Assembly: GCF_036231965.1 (NCBI RefSeq)
Contig: NZ_CP109499.1
Span: forward strand, 2,852,001 to 2,916,000
Length of the DNA stretch: 64,000 nucleotides
Direction: 5' to 3'
Source of the DNA: Streptomyces sp. NBC_01428
GTDB lineage: Bacteria; Actinomycetota; Actinomycetes; Streptomycetales; Streptomycetaceae
Position numbers and translations under genes: made by a program. The notes under the pieces were generated by a model. That model saw only the letters and a program-made list of their open reading frames with translations. It was not told the DNA's origin and made no database searches. Shown one piece after another: positions 26,908 to 35,231 of this stretch (the first letter of the stretch is position 1; every line of letters begins with the position of its first letter).

Positions 26908-28617
26908 GTGAGTGACACTCATTCGGCGCGGGGCGCGGCCGCTGAACAGGCGCCCAGGACCTCGAACCAGACGCTGGCCCTCGCGGCCATGCTCTTCGCG
27001 GTGTCGATGACGTTCATCGACCAGACGATCGTCTCCATCGCGGCCCCGGACATCGTCAACGAGCTGGGCCTGTCCGCGTCGGGCATGCAGTGGGTGGTGA
27101 ACGCCTATCTGCTGTCGCTGGCGGCGTTCTTCGCCCTCGGCGGCCGCCTCGCGGACCTCTTCGGGCCCCGCCGGGTCGTCATCGTCGGCACCCTGGTCTT
27201 CGTCATCTCCTCCGTGCTCTGCGGCTGCGTCCCCAAGGGGGACTTCGCCCAGACCTGGCTGATCATCTTCCGGGCGACACAGGGTCTGGGAGCGGCGCTC
27301 CTGTTCCCCGCAGCACTGGCCGTGGTGGTGGCCGTCTTCCCGGTGGAGCGGCGCGGCCGGGCCCTCGCGCTGTTCTTCGGGCTGTCCGGCGCTCTGACGG
27401 CGATCGGCCCGCTGCTGGGCGGCTGGCTCACGTCCTGGACCTGGCGGGCGATCTTCTGGGTGAACGTGCCCGTGGCCGTCGTGGCGCTCGTCCTCACGAT
27501 GATGGCGCGCGTCCCGAACCGGCGGCGCGACGAGCCGCTGGACGGCGTGGGTGCCGTCCTCATCGCCGTCGGGATGGGGGTGAGCGTGCTGGGCTTCCAG
27601 CAGGCCGCTTCCTGGGGCTGGGACAGCGCGGCGACCTGGGCCTGCATCGTGGGCGGTCTGGCCGTTCTCGTCGTGTTCTGGCGCTACGAACGGGGCAGGC
27701 GGCACCCGCTGGTCAATCTCGCGGTGTTCCGCGACAAGGCGTTCACCGTGGACAGCCTGGTGCTGTTCTTCGCGATGCTGGCCTTCGTCCCGGTCTTCTT
27801 CTTCGCCTCCGTCTACGCCCAGGTCTCGCTGAGCGCCTCACCCAACCAGGCCGCGCTGTACCTGCTGTACTTCTTCGCGGGTTTCGCGATCGCCTCGCAG
27901 TGGGGCGGCCGCATGCTGGACAAGCAGGGAGCCCGGGGGCCGATGAAGATCGGCACCATCGTCGGCGCCGTCGGATTCGCCCTGTGGGCCAACAAGCTGA
28001 CCGATCTGTCGATGCACGACCAGTGGCCCTACGTGGCCCTCGCGGGCGCCGGTATCGGCTTCATCCTGGCGCCCGCCTCGACGGACGCCGTGAACCGGGC
28101 CATCGGGGCCTCGTACGGCGAGGTCACCGGCATCACGCAGACCGTCCGCAACTACGCGGCGAGTGTCGGCCTGGCGGTCCTCGGGACGATCCTCACGCAC
28201 CGGACGACCGAGAACGTCGTGTCGACGCTCACGTCGCGCGGGGTGTCGTCGGACACCGCGAACGGCGTGGCCAAGGACATCGCCGAGGCGGTCACGGGCA
28301 ACGGCGACGCCCGGACGCCCACCGGCACCGGGCCGGCCGCCAGCGCCGCGCGCGACGCGATGTCGAGCGTGCGCATGGACTTCGCCGAGGCCAACCAGTG
28401 GGTCTTCTACGGGATGGCCATCGCGCTCGGCATCGGCTATCTGATCGCGCTGCGCCACCCCGGGGGCAAGGGAACACCGGCGGTCACGGAGGGCGAACCG
28501 CGGTCGGCCCCGGCGACCCCGGCGTCACCGTCCGAGGACGGGCACCGGACGAGCAGCGGACGGGCGTCCGGCCCGGCGGCCCGCCCCGGTGGTACCCCGC
28601 CTACCTCTGCCGCGTGA
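26908..28617 (+). CDS. MFS drug:H+ antiporter-like exporter (DHA2/EmrB-QacA family)
   Basis: Membrane exporter of 569 residues with about 14 helices. The EmrB/QacA hallmark FIDQTIVSIAAPDIVNELG is in helix 1 (about residues 33-50), the motif-A region LGGRLADLFGPRR at about 75-90 and the antiporter motif C region GPLLGGWLTSWTWRAIFWVNVP at about 170-190. A proline/serine-rich cytoplasmic tail follows residue 525. I placed the start at the GTG at 26908; there is no strong ribosome site. The palindrome TGAGTGACACTCA straddles this start codon, so a TetR-type repressor probably controls the gene. The 3' end overlaps the convergent DUF4190 gene by 17 bp. Confidence 0.9.
   Translation: MSDTHSARGAAAEQAPRTSNQTLALAAMLFAVSMTFIDQTIVSIAAPDIVNELGLSASGMQWVVNAYLLSLAAFFALGGRLADLFGPRRVVIVGTLVFVISSVLCGCVPKGDFAQTWLIIFRATQGLGAALLFPAALAVVVAVFPVERRGRALALFFGLSGALTAIGPLLGGWLTSWTWRAIFWVNVPVAVVALVLTMMARVPNRRRDEPLDGVGAVLIAVGMGVSVLGFQQAASWGWDSAATWACIVGGLAVLVVFWRYERGRRHPLVNLAVFRDKAFTVDSLVLFFAMLAFVPVFFFASVYAQVSLSASPNQAALYLLYFFAGFAIASQWGGRMLDKQGARGPMKIGTIVGAVGFALWANKLTDLSMHDQWPYVALAGAGIGFILAPASTDAVNRAIGASYGEVTGITQTVRNYAASVGLAVLGTILTHRTTENVVSTLTSRGVSSDTANGVAKDIAEAVTGNGDARTPTGTGPAASAARDAMSSVRMDFAEANQWVFYGMAIALGIGYLIALRHPGGKGTPAVTEGEPRSAPATPASPSEDGHRTSSGRASGPAARPGGTPPTSAA
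26909..26921 (+). promoter_or_regulatory. Perfect palindrome on the MFS start codon (candidate TetR operator)
   Basis: TGAGTG-A-CACTCA at 26909-26921 is a perfect 13-bp palindrome that includes the second and third bases of the GTG start codon. TGAGTG/CACTCA half-sites are typical of TetR-family repressors of exporters. No TetR gene is adjacent. Confidence 0.6.
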
Positions 28618-29671
28618 CCAGGGACGTGGAGAACCCGTCGTACCCGCCCGAGTCGTCGCTGCCGACATCGTCCGGGAGGGCGACGATGACCACGATGAGC
28701 GCGATGCCGAGCACGATGCCGACCGACCCGCAGATGATCCCGGCCAGCGCCTGCCCCGGGTTCGTCGCCTCGCCCTTGCGGACCCTGCCCCGGCCGATCA
28801 CGCCGAAGATCACGGCGAGGATGCCGAGCACGATCGCCAGGGGCCACGCGCAGAACAGGACCGCGGCGATGATGCCGAGGACGAGCGAGGCGGTGCCCAG
28901 GCCGTTGCTCGGGGCGGGCGGCCCCGCGGGCCAGCCGTAGCCGGGCACGCCTCCGTACGGGGACGGGCCGCCGCCGGGATACTGCGGATAGCCGTAGCCG
29001 TACGGGGAGTGCCCGGGACCGCCGGGGGCTATCGGCGGCGGAGGCACGGGCTCGCCCGGACCGGGCTGCGGATAGGGCGTGTGCGCCGCGGGAGCGGCGA
29101 ACGGGTTGTCCCGGACGGGGCCGCCGGGAGCCGCGGGTCCCGGCGGGAAGCCGGTGCCGGGGAGCGACGTGATCGTCGGCAGCCCGTACGCGGGAGGGGG
29201 TGTGGTGCTTCCGCCGCCCCGCGCGCTCCGGCCGGACGTGTCGTCCTCGGGCGGCGCCCAGGGGTTGGTCTCCTGCCGGCGGTCGGCGCCGGCCTTGCCG
29301 AGGGAGACCTGCGGGGCGGGAGCCTGACCCGCAGCGGAGCCGGAAGCGTGGCCCGGTCCACCGGACGCGGAGCCCGCAGCGCGGCCCGGAGCGGCGAACG
29401 GCCCGGTTCCCTGGGCGGGCACGGACGATCCCGGCCCGTCGGCCGGGGCGCGGTCCGCCGGGGGCGGGGTCTGTTCCCGGCCGTCGCCGGGCTCACCGGT
29501 CACGGCGTACTGGGGGCCGTCACCGGCCGCGCCGTCCACCCACCGCGCGCCGTCATCGGCCCGCGTGGCGTTCTCACGCTCCGCCGGCGCGGTCCAACCG
29601 TTCCCCTGAGCCGTCGGTGTCCACGCGTCGTCGTCACGTGGTGTCTCCGGCGTCCTCGCGTCCTCGGACAT
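28601..29671 (-). CDS. DUF4190 domain membrane protein with proline-rich N-terminus
   Basis: A 356-residue protein of unknown function. About the first 270 residues are low-complexity, rich in P, G, A and Q, with a YGYPQYPGGGPSPYGG-type segment. The DUF4190 domain at about 270-335 has two membrane helices (LGTASLVLGIIAAVLFCAWPL and GIICGSVGIVLGIALIVVIV) around a short basic loop (GRGRVRKGEATNPGQA). The start MSEDARTPETP is at 29671. It overlaps the MFS gene by 17 bp tail-to-tail. Such proteins are common in Streptomyces, but the role is unknown. Confidence 0.82.
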   Translation of the reverse strand: MSEDARTPETPRDDDAWTPTAQGNGWTAPAERENATRADDGARWVDGAAGDGPQYAVTGEPGDGREQTPPPADRAPADGPGSSVPAQGTGPFAAPGRAAGSASGGPGHASGSAAGQAPAPQVSLGKAGADRRQETNPWAPPEDDTSGRSARGGGSTTPPPAYGLPTITSLPGTGFPPGPAAPGGPVRDNPFAAPAAHTPYPQPGPGEPVPPPPIAPGGPGHSPYGYGYPQYPGGGPSPYGGVPGYGWPAGPPAPSNGLGTASLVLGIIAAVLFCAWPLAIVLGILAVIFGVIGRGRVRKGEATNPGQALAGIICGSVGIVLGIALIVVIVALPDDVGSDDSGGYDGFSTSLVTRQR

Positions 29672-29896
29672 GCGCGAAGTCCCCTCTCTTCTGCGTGCCG
29701 ACATGCTACGGCCCGGGCGTGTCCCGTGGATCTCCACGGGACGACGGCCTGCCCGTCGACGGTGGCCCGGCCGTCCCGGACAGGCCGGGCCCGCCCTCCC
29801 CGGGCCGCGGCCTACGATGATCCCGAGTCATCGATCAGCCGATCACCCGCGTCCCGCCGAGCACCGTCCGGAGACGCCGTTCCGGGGAGGAACCCC

Positions 29897-30958
29897 TTGA
29901 CCCAGCACATCACCGCACGCGACGACGTCCGCGACCTGCACTCCTTCATCGCCGGACTGCCCAAGGCCGAACTGCACGTCCACCACGTCGGATCCGCCTC
30001 CCCGCGCATCGTGTCCACGCTCGCCGCCCGGCACCCCGACTCGATGGTGCCGACCGACCCCGAGGCACTGGCCGACTACTTCACGTTCACGGACTTCGCC
30101 CACTTCATCCAGGTGTACCTGTCCGTCGTCGACCTGATCCGCACACCGGAGGACGTCCGGCTGCTGACGTACGAGGTGGCCCGGGACATGGCGCGTCAGC
30201 AGGTGCGCTACGCCGAGCTGACCATCACGCCGTGGTCGTCCACCCGGCGCGGGATCGACGAACTGGGCTTCATGGAGGCGATCGAGGACGCGCGCCGGGC
30301 CGCCGAGGCGGAGCTGGGTGTCGTCCTGCGCTGGTGCTTCGACATTCCGGGCGAGGCCGGTCTGGAGGCCGCCGAGGAGACCGTGCGGCTCGCGACCGAC
30401 GACCGGCTGCGGCCGGAGGGGCTCGTGTCCTTCGGGCTCGGCGGCCCCGAGATCGGCGTTCCGCGGCCGCAGTTCAAGCCGTACTTCGACCGCGCGATCG
30501 CGGCGGGTCTGCGGTCGGCGCCGCACGCCGGTGAGACGACGGGCCCGGAGACGGTGTGGGACGCGCTGAACTTCCTGGGCGCCGAGCGCATCGGGCACGG
30601 CACGAGTTCCGCGGGGGACCCCAAGCTGCTCGCCCATCTCGCCGAGCACGGGATCGCCCTGGAGGTCTGCCCGACCTCGAACATCGCCACGCGGGCGGTC
30701 CGCACCCTCGACGAGCACCCCATCAAGGAGTTCGTGGCGGCCGGGGTGACGGTCACCGTCAACTCCGACGACCCGCCGATGTTCGGCACCGACCTCAACA
30801 ACGAGTACGCGGTCGCCGCCCGGCTGCTGGACCTGGACGAGGCGGGCGTCGCCTCGCTCGCCCGCAACGCGGTGGAGGCGTCGTTCCTCGACGAGGCCGG
30901 CAAGGCGAAGCTCGCGGCCGAGATCGACACGTATGCCGCGACATGGCTGGCGCTCTGA
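29897..30958 (+). CDS. Adenosine deaminase family enzyme, probably 6-aminodeoxyfutalosine deaminase
   Basis: Zinc-dependent deaminase of the amidohydrolase superfamily (COG1816), 353 residues. Metal and catalytic motifs are ELHVHHVGS (HxH), PHAGETTGPE, ERIGHGTSS and NSDDPPMFGT. Where adenosine deaminases have HxHLDG/HLEG, this one has HVHHVGS, which suggests a different substrate pocket. I recall that a Streptomyces avermitilis member of this group (Sav2595), first annotated as adenosine deaminase, was shown to act on 6-aminodeoxyfutalosine of the futalosine menaquinone pathway. By gene order this looks like its orthologue, but I cannot check. The start is a TTG at 29897 with a GGGGAGG site 6 bases upstream. 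A glycerophosphodiesterase gene follows 17 bp downstream. Confidence 0.88.
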   Translation: MTQHITARDDVRDLHSFIAGLPKAELHVHHVGSASPRIVSTLAARHPDSMVPTDPEALADYFTFTDFAHFIQVYLSVVDLIRTPEDVRLLTYEVARDMARQQVRYAELTITPWSSTRRGIDELGFMEAIEDARRAAEAELGVVLRWCFDIPGEAGLEAAEETVRLATDDRLRPEGLVSFGLGGPEIGVPRPQFKPYFDRAIAAGLRSAPHAGETTGPETVWDALNFLGAERIGHGTSSAGDPKLLAHLAEHGIALEVCPTSNIATRAVRTLDEHPIKEFVAAGVTVTVNSDDPPMFGTDLNNEYAVAARLLDLDEAGVASLARNAVEASFLDEAGKAKLAAEIDTYAATWLAL

Positions 30959-30975
30959 CCCAGCACAATGGGCGC

Positions 30976-31659
30976 ATGCGCACCGTGACCGCAGTCGCCC
31001 ACCGCGGCGACCCCTATCGCGTCCGTGAGAACACGATCGACTCGCTGCGTTCCGCGCTCCACCGGGGCGCGGACGCCGTCGAGATCGACGTACGGCTGAC
31101 GCGGGACCGCCTGCCCGTGCTGCTGCACGACGACACGCTCAACCGGCTGTGGGGGCACGACCGTCCGCTGCGGTCGCTGTCCTCCGACGAGGTGAAGGGC
31201 CTGACCGGAGGCGGCGTGCCGACGCTGGCGGAGGCACTCGGGGCGACCGGCGACCACCGGATCATGGTCGATCTGCCGGGTCCGGTGGACGAGAAGGCCG
31301 TGCGCGAGGTCGTGGACGTGGTGCGCGCGTGCGGGGCACAGGAACGGGTGTACTACTGCGCCGGTGCCCCGGCGATGCTCGCGGTCCGCGCCGTCGACCC
31401 GTCCGCCGAGATCGCGCTGACCTGGACGACGCTGGCACCGCCGCGCCCGGCACTGCTCGACGCCGTGCGTCCGCGCTCGCTCAACTACCGCTTCGGGCTG
31501 GTGGACCGGGAACTCGTGGCCCGGATCCACCGGGACGGTCTGCTGGTGTCGGTGTGGACCCCGGACACCCGGCGCACCATGCGCCGCCTCGTCGCCGCGG
31601 GCGTCGACTCCGTCACGACCAACCGCATCGACACCCTGGTCGCCCTCCGCGACGGCTGA
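30976..31659 (+). CDS. Glycerophosphodiester phosphodiesterase family protein
   Basis: Cytoplasmic GDPD-family hydrolase of 227 residues that would release glycerol 3-phosphate from deacylated phospholipids. The N-terminal HRGDPYRVRENTIDSL carries the catalytic HR and EN residues. GADAVEIDVRLTRDRLPVLLHDDTL carries the E-x-D metal site and second histidine. The ending VDSVTTNRIDTL is typical. There is no signal peptide. It starts at the ATG at 30976, 17 bp after the deaminase, so the two genes probably share a transcript. It is shorter than secreted GlpQ enzymes and closer to the UgpQ type. Confidence 0.9.
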   Translation: MRTVTAVAHRGDPYRVRENTIDSLRSALHRGADAVEIDVRLTRDRLPVLLHDDTLNRLWGHDRPLRSLSSDEVKGLTGGGVPTLAEALGATGDHRIMVDLPGPVDEKAVREVVDVVRACGAQERVYYCAGAPAMLAVRAVDPSAEIALTWTTLAPPRPALLDAVRPRSLNYRFGLVDRELVARIHRDGLLVSVWTPDTRRTMRRLVAAGVDSVTTNRIDTLVALRDG

Positions 31660-31911
31660 CCGCGCGGCGGGAGCCGAGGCTGCTCCCCCATCTGACCCGC
31701 GGTCCTTCGGCCGGTCCGCTGGGGGCCGGCCGACGACTCAGCGGCTCCGACCGGCACGGGACGCCTGTCCCACCCCTCCCGACGGCGCGTTTCCCTAAGG
31801 GAGACCCCCGTGCGGAGACCGGGGACGGCACCCTTCCTGATGAGGATCACAGGGATCTCGGCCGACCGGAGGATGAGGGCGTTCCCTCCGGCCGCTTCCT
31901 CAGGAGACCCG

Positions 31912-33072
31912 ATGCCCGTACGCAGTCCGGCAGTTGTCCTCGTCGCCGCTCTCGGTCTCGGCCTCGCCGCCGGGCCGCTGGGAGTCCCCGCGTTCGCCTC
32001 TCCCGCCGTCTCTTCGGCCTCGCCGGCCCGCGCGTCGGCCGGACCCGACGCCGACGCGCTGCGGGCCGCGCTGGCCGGACTTCCCGACCAGGACGCGACG
32101 GCGGCGCTCGTCCGGGTGGGCGGTACCGACGGGCACTGGCGCGGCAGCGCCGGCGTGCACGATCTGGAGAGCGGCCGGGCGGCCGACCCCGGCGCCCGCT
32201 TCCGTGCCGGGTCCACCACCAAGGTCGTCACCGCGGCGGTCGTGCTCCAGCTCGCCGCCGAGGGCCGGATCGGGCTGGGCACGCCGGTGCAGAGGTACCT
32301 CCCCGGGCTCCTGCCGTCCACCTTCGAGCCCGTCACCGTAAGGCAGTTGCTCAACCACACGAGCGGCATCCAGGCGGGTGACGGTTTCGGCGACGACTTC
32401 GCGGACGCGTACGCGCACCGCTTCGACACGCTCGCTCCACGCCAGGTGGTCGCGTCGGCGGTGGCGAAGGGACCGGAGTTCTCGCCGGGCACCCGCCAGG
32501 ACTACCTGAACATCAACTACACGATCCTCGGCCTGCTGATCGAGAAGGTGACCGGCCACCCGTACGCGCGGGAGGCCGAGCGGCGGATCCTCCGGCCGGC
32601 CGGGATGCGCGACACCTGCTTCCCCGGCACGGACCCCCGTATCCACGGGCCGCACAACCACGGCTACCAGGTGGTGCGGCGGCCGGACGGGACGACGGAG
32701 TTCGTGGACGTCACCGACTGGAACCAGGCGGACCGGTGGGCGGCCGGCGACATGATCTCCACGACCGTCGACCTGGAGCGGCTGATCACGCGCCTGTTCC
32801 GCGGAGACCTGGTCCCGGCACGGCAGTTGAAGGAGATGTTCACCGTGCCCGCCGGGATCGAGGGCGCCGACATGAGCGCCGGGCTCCAGCGCTTCGCGTA
32901 CGAGGGCAGGGTGTACTGGATCAAGTCGGGTGCCCGGTACGGCTACAGCACGGTCGTCGGCGCCACCCGGGACCTGTCCCGCACCCTGGTCTACTCGGTC
33001 GGCTCCACCGACGCCAAGGGCGAGACGATGAACCCGGTCGCCCAGCGGATCGCGATGGCGGCGCTCAGGTAG
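31912..33072 (+). CDS. Secreted serine hydrolase (beta-lactamase/D-Ala-D-Ala carboxypeptidase fold)
   Basis: Exported protein of 386 residues with the penicillin-binding fold. It has a signal peptide (about 1-31, ending AFA-SP). The catalytic SxxK is in AGSTTKV (about residue 101). The YxN motif is in NINYTILG and the KSG triad in IKSGARYGYST near residue 345. Such proteins are DD-carboxypeptidases, esterases or peptidases, and the substrate is not readable. The start MPVRSPAVV at 31912 has an AGGAG ribosome site 5 bases upstream; the frame is open further but unsupported. It overlaps the convergent membrane protein gene by 8 bp. Confidence 0.9.
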   Translation: MPVRSPAVVLVAALGLGLAAGPLGVPAFASPAVSSASPARASAGPDADALRAALAGLPDQDATAALVRVGGTDGHWRGSAGVHDLESGRAADPGARFRAGSTTKVVTAAVVLQLAAEGRIGLGTPVQRYLPGLLPSTFEPVTVRQLLNHTSGIQAGDGFGDDFADAYAHRFDTLAPRQVVASAVAKGPEFSPGTRQDYLNINYTILGLLIEKVTGHPYAREAERRILRPAGMRDTCFPGTDPRIHGPHNHGYQVVRRPDGTTEFVDVTDWNQADRWAAGDMISTTVDLERLITRLFRGDLVPARQLKEMFTVPAGIEGADMSAGLQRFAYEGRVYWIKSGARYGYSTVVGATRDLSRTLVYSVGSTDAKGETMNPVAQRIAMAALR

Positions 33073-33592
33073 CCGGGACCGGCGCGCTCCCCCGGTCCGG
33101 GGTGAGGGCCTCCAGGCGCTTGATCTTCTTCCGGACGACGTGCAGCGGGATGACGCCGAGGACTCCGAAGGAGAGGTCGAGGAGCGTCCACCAGAAGGGG
33201 ATTCCGCGGACCGGTCCGCAGATCAGGGCGAGGGGGACGATGCCCGCGCAGGCGATCATCCCGAACTCGACGACCCAGATGTTGCGGACCGGGTCGCGGT
33301 ACGGGCCGTAGAACGCGACCGCGATCACCAGGTGGGCGAAGGCCAGCCAGTCCGTTCCGTAGAGCAGGAACGGGTAGTCGGCGTCGGCGGTGTCGAGGCC
33401 GCGGCGGACCCGCTCGATCCAGTCCGTCAGGGCGGGCAGGTGCTCCGGCACGGACAGGGACCGCAACAGGTCCTCGGTCCAGTGCAGTTCGTGCACCAGG
33501 GGGAAGGCCGTGGCGCCGCTGAGCACCAGGCTGACGACGAAGAAGACAAGCCACGCGCGGATGCCCTTGAGCAGGGCGGCTCTGTCGCTCAT
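33065..33592 (-). CDS. Small integral membrane protein of unknown function
   Basis: A 175-residue protein with four predicted helices, roughly at residues 12-32, 82-98, 110-127 and 131-152. A periplasmic-facing loop between helices 1 and 2 holds LHWTEDLLRSLSVPEHLPAL. The C-terminus is strongly basic (RKKIKRLEAL), suggesting it is inside. I recognise no domain. The gene is convergent with, and overlaps by 8 bp, the serine hydrolase gene. It is transcribed in the same direction as fprA, 63 bp downstream of the fprA start side's neighbour, so co-transcription with fprA is not supported: this gene lies downstream of the fprA stop. Confidence 0.75.
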   Translation of the reverse strand: MSDRAALLKGIRAWLVFFVVSLVLSGATAFPLVHELHWTEDLLRSLSVPEHLPALTDWIERVRRGLDTADADYPFLLYGTDWLAFAHLVIAVAFYGPYRDPVRNIWVVEFGMIACAGIVPLALICGPVRGIPFWWTLLDLSFGVLGVIPLHVVRKKIKRLEALTPDRGSAPVPAT

Positions 33593-33655
33593 ACCCGGAG
33601 CCTACGCTCCGAGTTGAACGTGTTCAAAACCGCCCCTGCCCGGGGTCCGCAGGGC

Positions 33656-35020
33656 TCAGGCGCCGCTCGCCTTCAGCATGTCCTCGCGCTCGACGAGCTT
33701 CACGCGCTCGCGGCCCTCGGGCTCGCCCAGCGCCTTCTCCGCGGCGTCCAGCCGGTACCAGCCGTCCCACGTGGTGAAACGGACGTCGCGCTCGCCGAGG
33801 AACGCGTCGACGGCCGCCGGGTCGGGCGAAGTGGGCTCGGGCAGACGGCCGTTCGCGTGGTCGTCGAGCAGGCTCGCGACCGTCTCGTTGGCGTCGCCCT
33901 TGGTGTGACCGATCAGACCGATCGGACCGCGCCGGATCCAGCCCGTGACATAGGTGGAGCGGAGGTGCTCGCCGCTCTCCTCGATCACCCGGCCGGCCGC
34001 GTCCGGGACCGTGCCCGAGTCGACGTCCCAGGGCAGCTTGGGCAGGCTGTCGGAGAGGTATCCGACGGCCCGGTAGACCGCGCTGACGTCCCAGTCCTTG
34101 AAGGCGCCGGTGCCCTTGACGTTTCCGGTGCCGTCGAGGGCGGTGCGCTCGGTGCGCAGGCCGACGACCTCGCCGTTCTCACCGAGGATCTCGGACGGCG
34201 ACTCGAAGAAGTGCAGGAACAGCTTGTGCGGGCGGTCGCCGGTGTCGCGGATGGCCCAGTTCTCCAGGGTCTTGGCGACCATGTCGGCCTGCTTGTTGCC
34301 GCGCCGGGTGGCGATCGAGCCCTCGTCGTAGTCGATGTCCTCGGGGTCGACGATGACCTCGATGTTCGGCGAGTGGTCCAGCTCGCGCAGTTCCATCGGG
34401 CTGAACTTCGCCTGCGCCGGACCGCGGCGGCCGAACACGTGGACCTCCAGGGCCTTGTTGGCCTTGAGCCCCTCGTGCACGTTCGGCGGGATCTCGGTGG
34501 GCAGCAGTTCCTCGGCGGTCTTGGCGAGGATGCGCGCCACGTCCAGCGCGACGTTGCCGACGCCGAGGACGGCGACCTTCTCCGCCTCCAGCGGCCAGGT
34601 GCGCGGGACGTCGGGGTGGCCGTCGTACCAGGAGACGAAGTCGGCGGCGCCGTACGAGCCGTCGAGGTCGACGCCCGGGATGTCGAGGGACCGGTCGGCC
34701 GTGGCGCCCGTCGAGAAGATCACCGCGTCGTAGAAGGCGCGCAGGTCGTCGAGGTTGATGTCCCGCGGGTAGTCGACGTTGCCGAAGAGGCGGATCTGCG
34801 GCTTGTCGAGCACCTGGTGCAGGGCCGTGATGATGCCCTTGATCCGGGGGTGGTCCGGCGCGACGCCGTAGCGGATGAGGCCGAACGGGGCCGGCATGCG
34901 CTCGAACAGGTCGATGGACACACCGGGCTCGGCGGCCACTGCGGACTTCAGGAGCGCGTCGGCGGCGTAGATTCCGGCGGGGCCGGCTCCGACAATGGCT
35001 ACCCGCAGAGGGCGAGGCAT
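33656..35020 (-). CDS. fprA: Ferredoxin/NADP+ reductase, adrenodoxin reductase-like (FprA type)
   Basis: FAD- and NADP-binding reductase of 454 residues that shuttles electrons between NADPH and ferredoxin, for example for cytochromes P450 or iron-sulfur assembly. The FAD motif is VAIVGAGPAGIYAAD at about 7-21, the NADP motif VLGVGNVALDVARIL near 150 and a final GWIRRGPIGLIGHTKGDANET near 375. This motif set separates it from plant-type reductases and places it with mycobacterial FprA. An iron box lies 46-64 bp upstream of the start (35066-35084), which implies iron-dependent repression. Confidence 0.92.
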   Translation of the reverse strand: MPRPLRVAIVGAGPAGIYAADALLKSAVAAEPGVSIDLFERMPAPFGLIRYGVAPDHPRIKGIITALHQVLDKPQIRLFGNVDYPRDINLDDLRAFYDAVIFSTGATADRSLDIPGVDLDGSYGAADFVSWYDGHPDVPRTWPLEAEKVAVLGVGNVALDVARILAKTAEELLPTEIPPNVHEGLKANKALEVHVFGRRGPAQAKFSPMELRELDHSPNIEVIVDPEDIDYDEGSIATRRGNKQADMVAKTLENWAIRDTGDRPHKLFLHFFESPSEILGENGEVVGLRTERTALDGTGNVKGTGAFKDWDVSAVYRAVGYLSDSLPKLPWDVDSGTVPDAAGRVIEESGEHLRSTYVTGWIRRGPIGLIGHTKGDANETVASLLDDHANGRLPEPTSPDPAAVDAFLGERDVRFTTWDGWYRLDAAEKALGEPEGRERVKLVEREDMLKASGA

Positions 35021-35065
35021 GATCAGGTTCCCTTCGGGCAGAGGCAGGGGGCTCGACGGGAAGCC

Positions 35066-35084
35066 TAAGCTAAGGCAAGCCTAA
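35066..35084 (-). promoter_or_regulatory. Iron box (DmdR/IdeR-type operator) upstream of fprA
   Basis: On the minus strand TTAGGCTTGCCTTAGCTTA matches 16 of 19 positions of the degenerate iron-box consensus TWAGGTWAGSCTWACCTWA. It is centred about 55 bp upstream of the fprA start. Confidence 0.7.
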
Positions 35085-35110
35085 GTCAGTAGGCGGGTCC
35101 GGGCTATGAC

Positions 35111-35153
35111 CTCATAAGGCTGCCTTATGGGTGTTCAAGGACCGCTTTATGAG
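35111..35153. promoter_or_regulatory. Palindromic CATAAGG/CCTTATG element
   Basis: CATAAGG (35113-35119) and CCTTATG (35123-35129) form a perfect 7-bp inverted repeat with a 3-base centre. The wider CTCATAA (35111-35117) recurs inverted as TTATGAG at 35147-35153, giving a third half-site. It lies 91-133 bp upstream of fprA and 79-121 bp beyond the end of the 35232 gene. Confidence 0.5.
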
Positions 35154-35231
35154 CCGGCCGCGGCACCCTCTCCCGACCGGGGCCGCCGGGCCCTCTCCCC
35201 CGGCTCGCGGCGCCTCCGGAACCCCTTCCGG

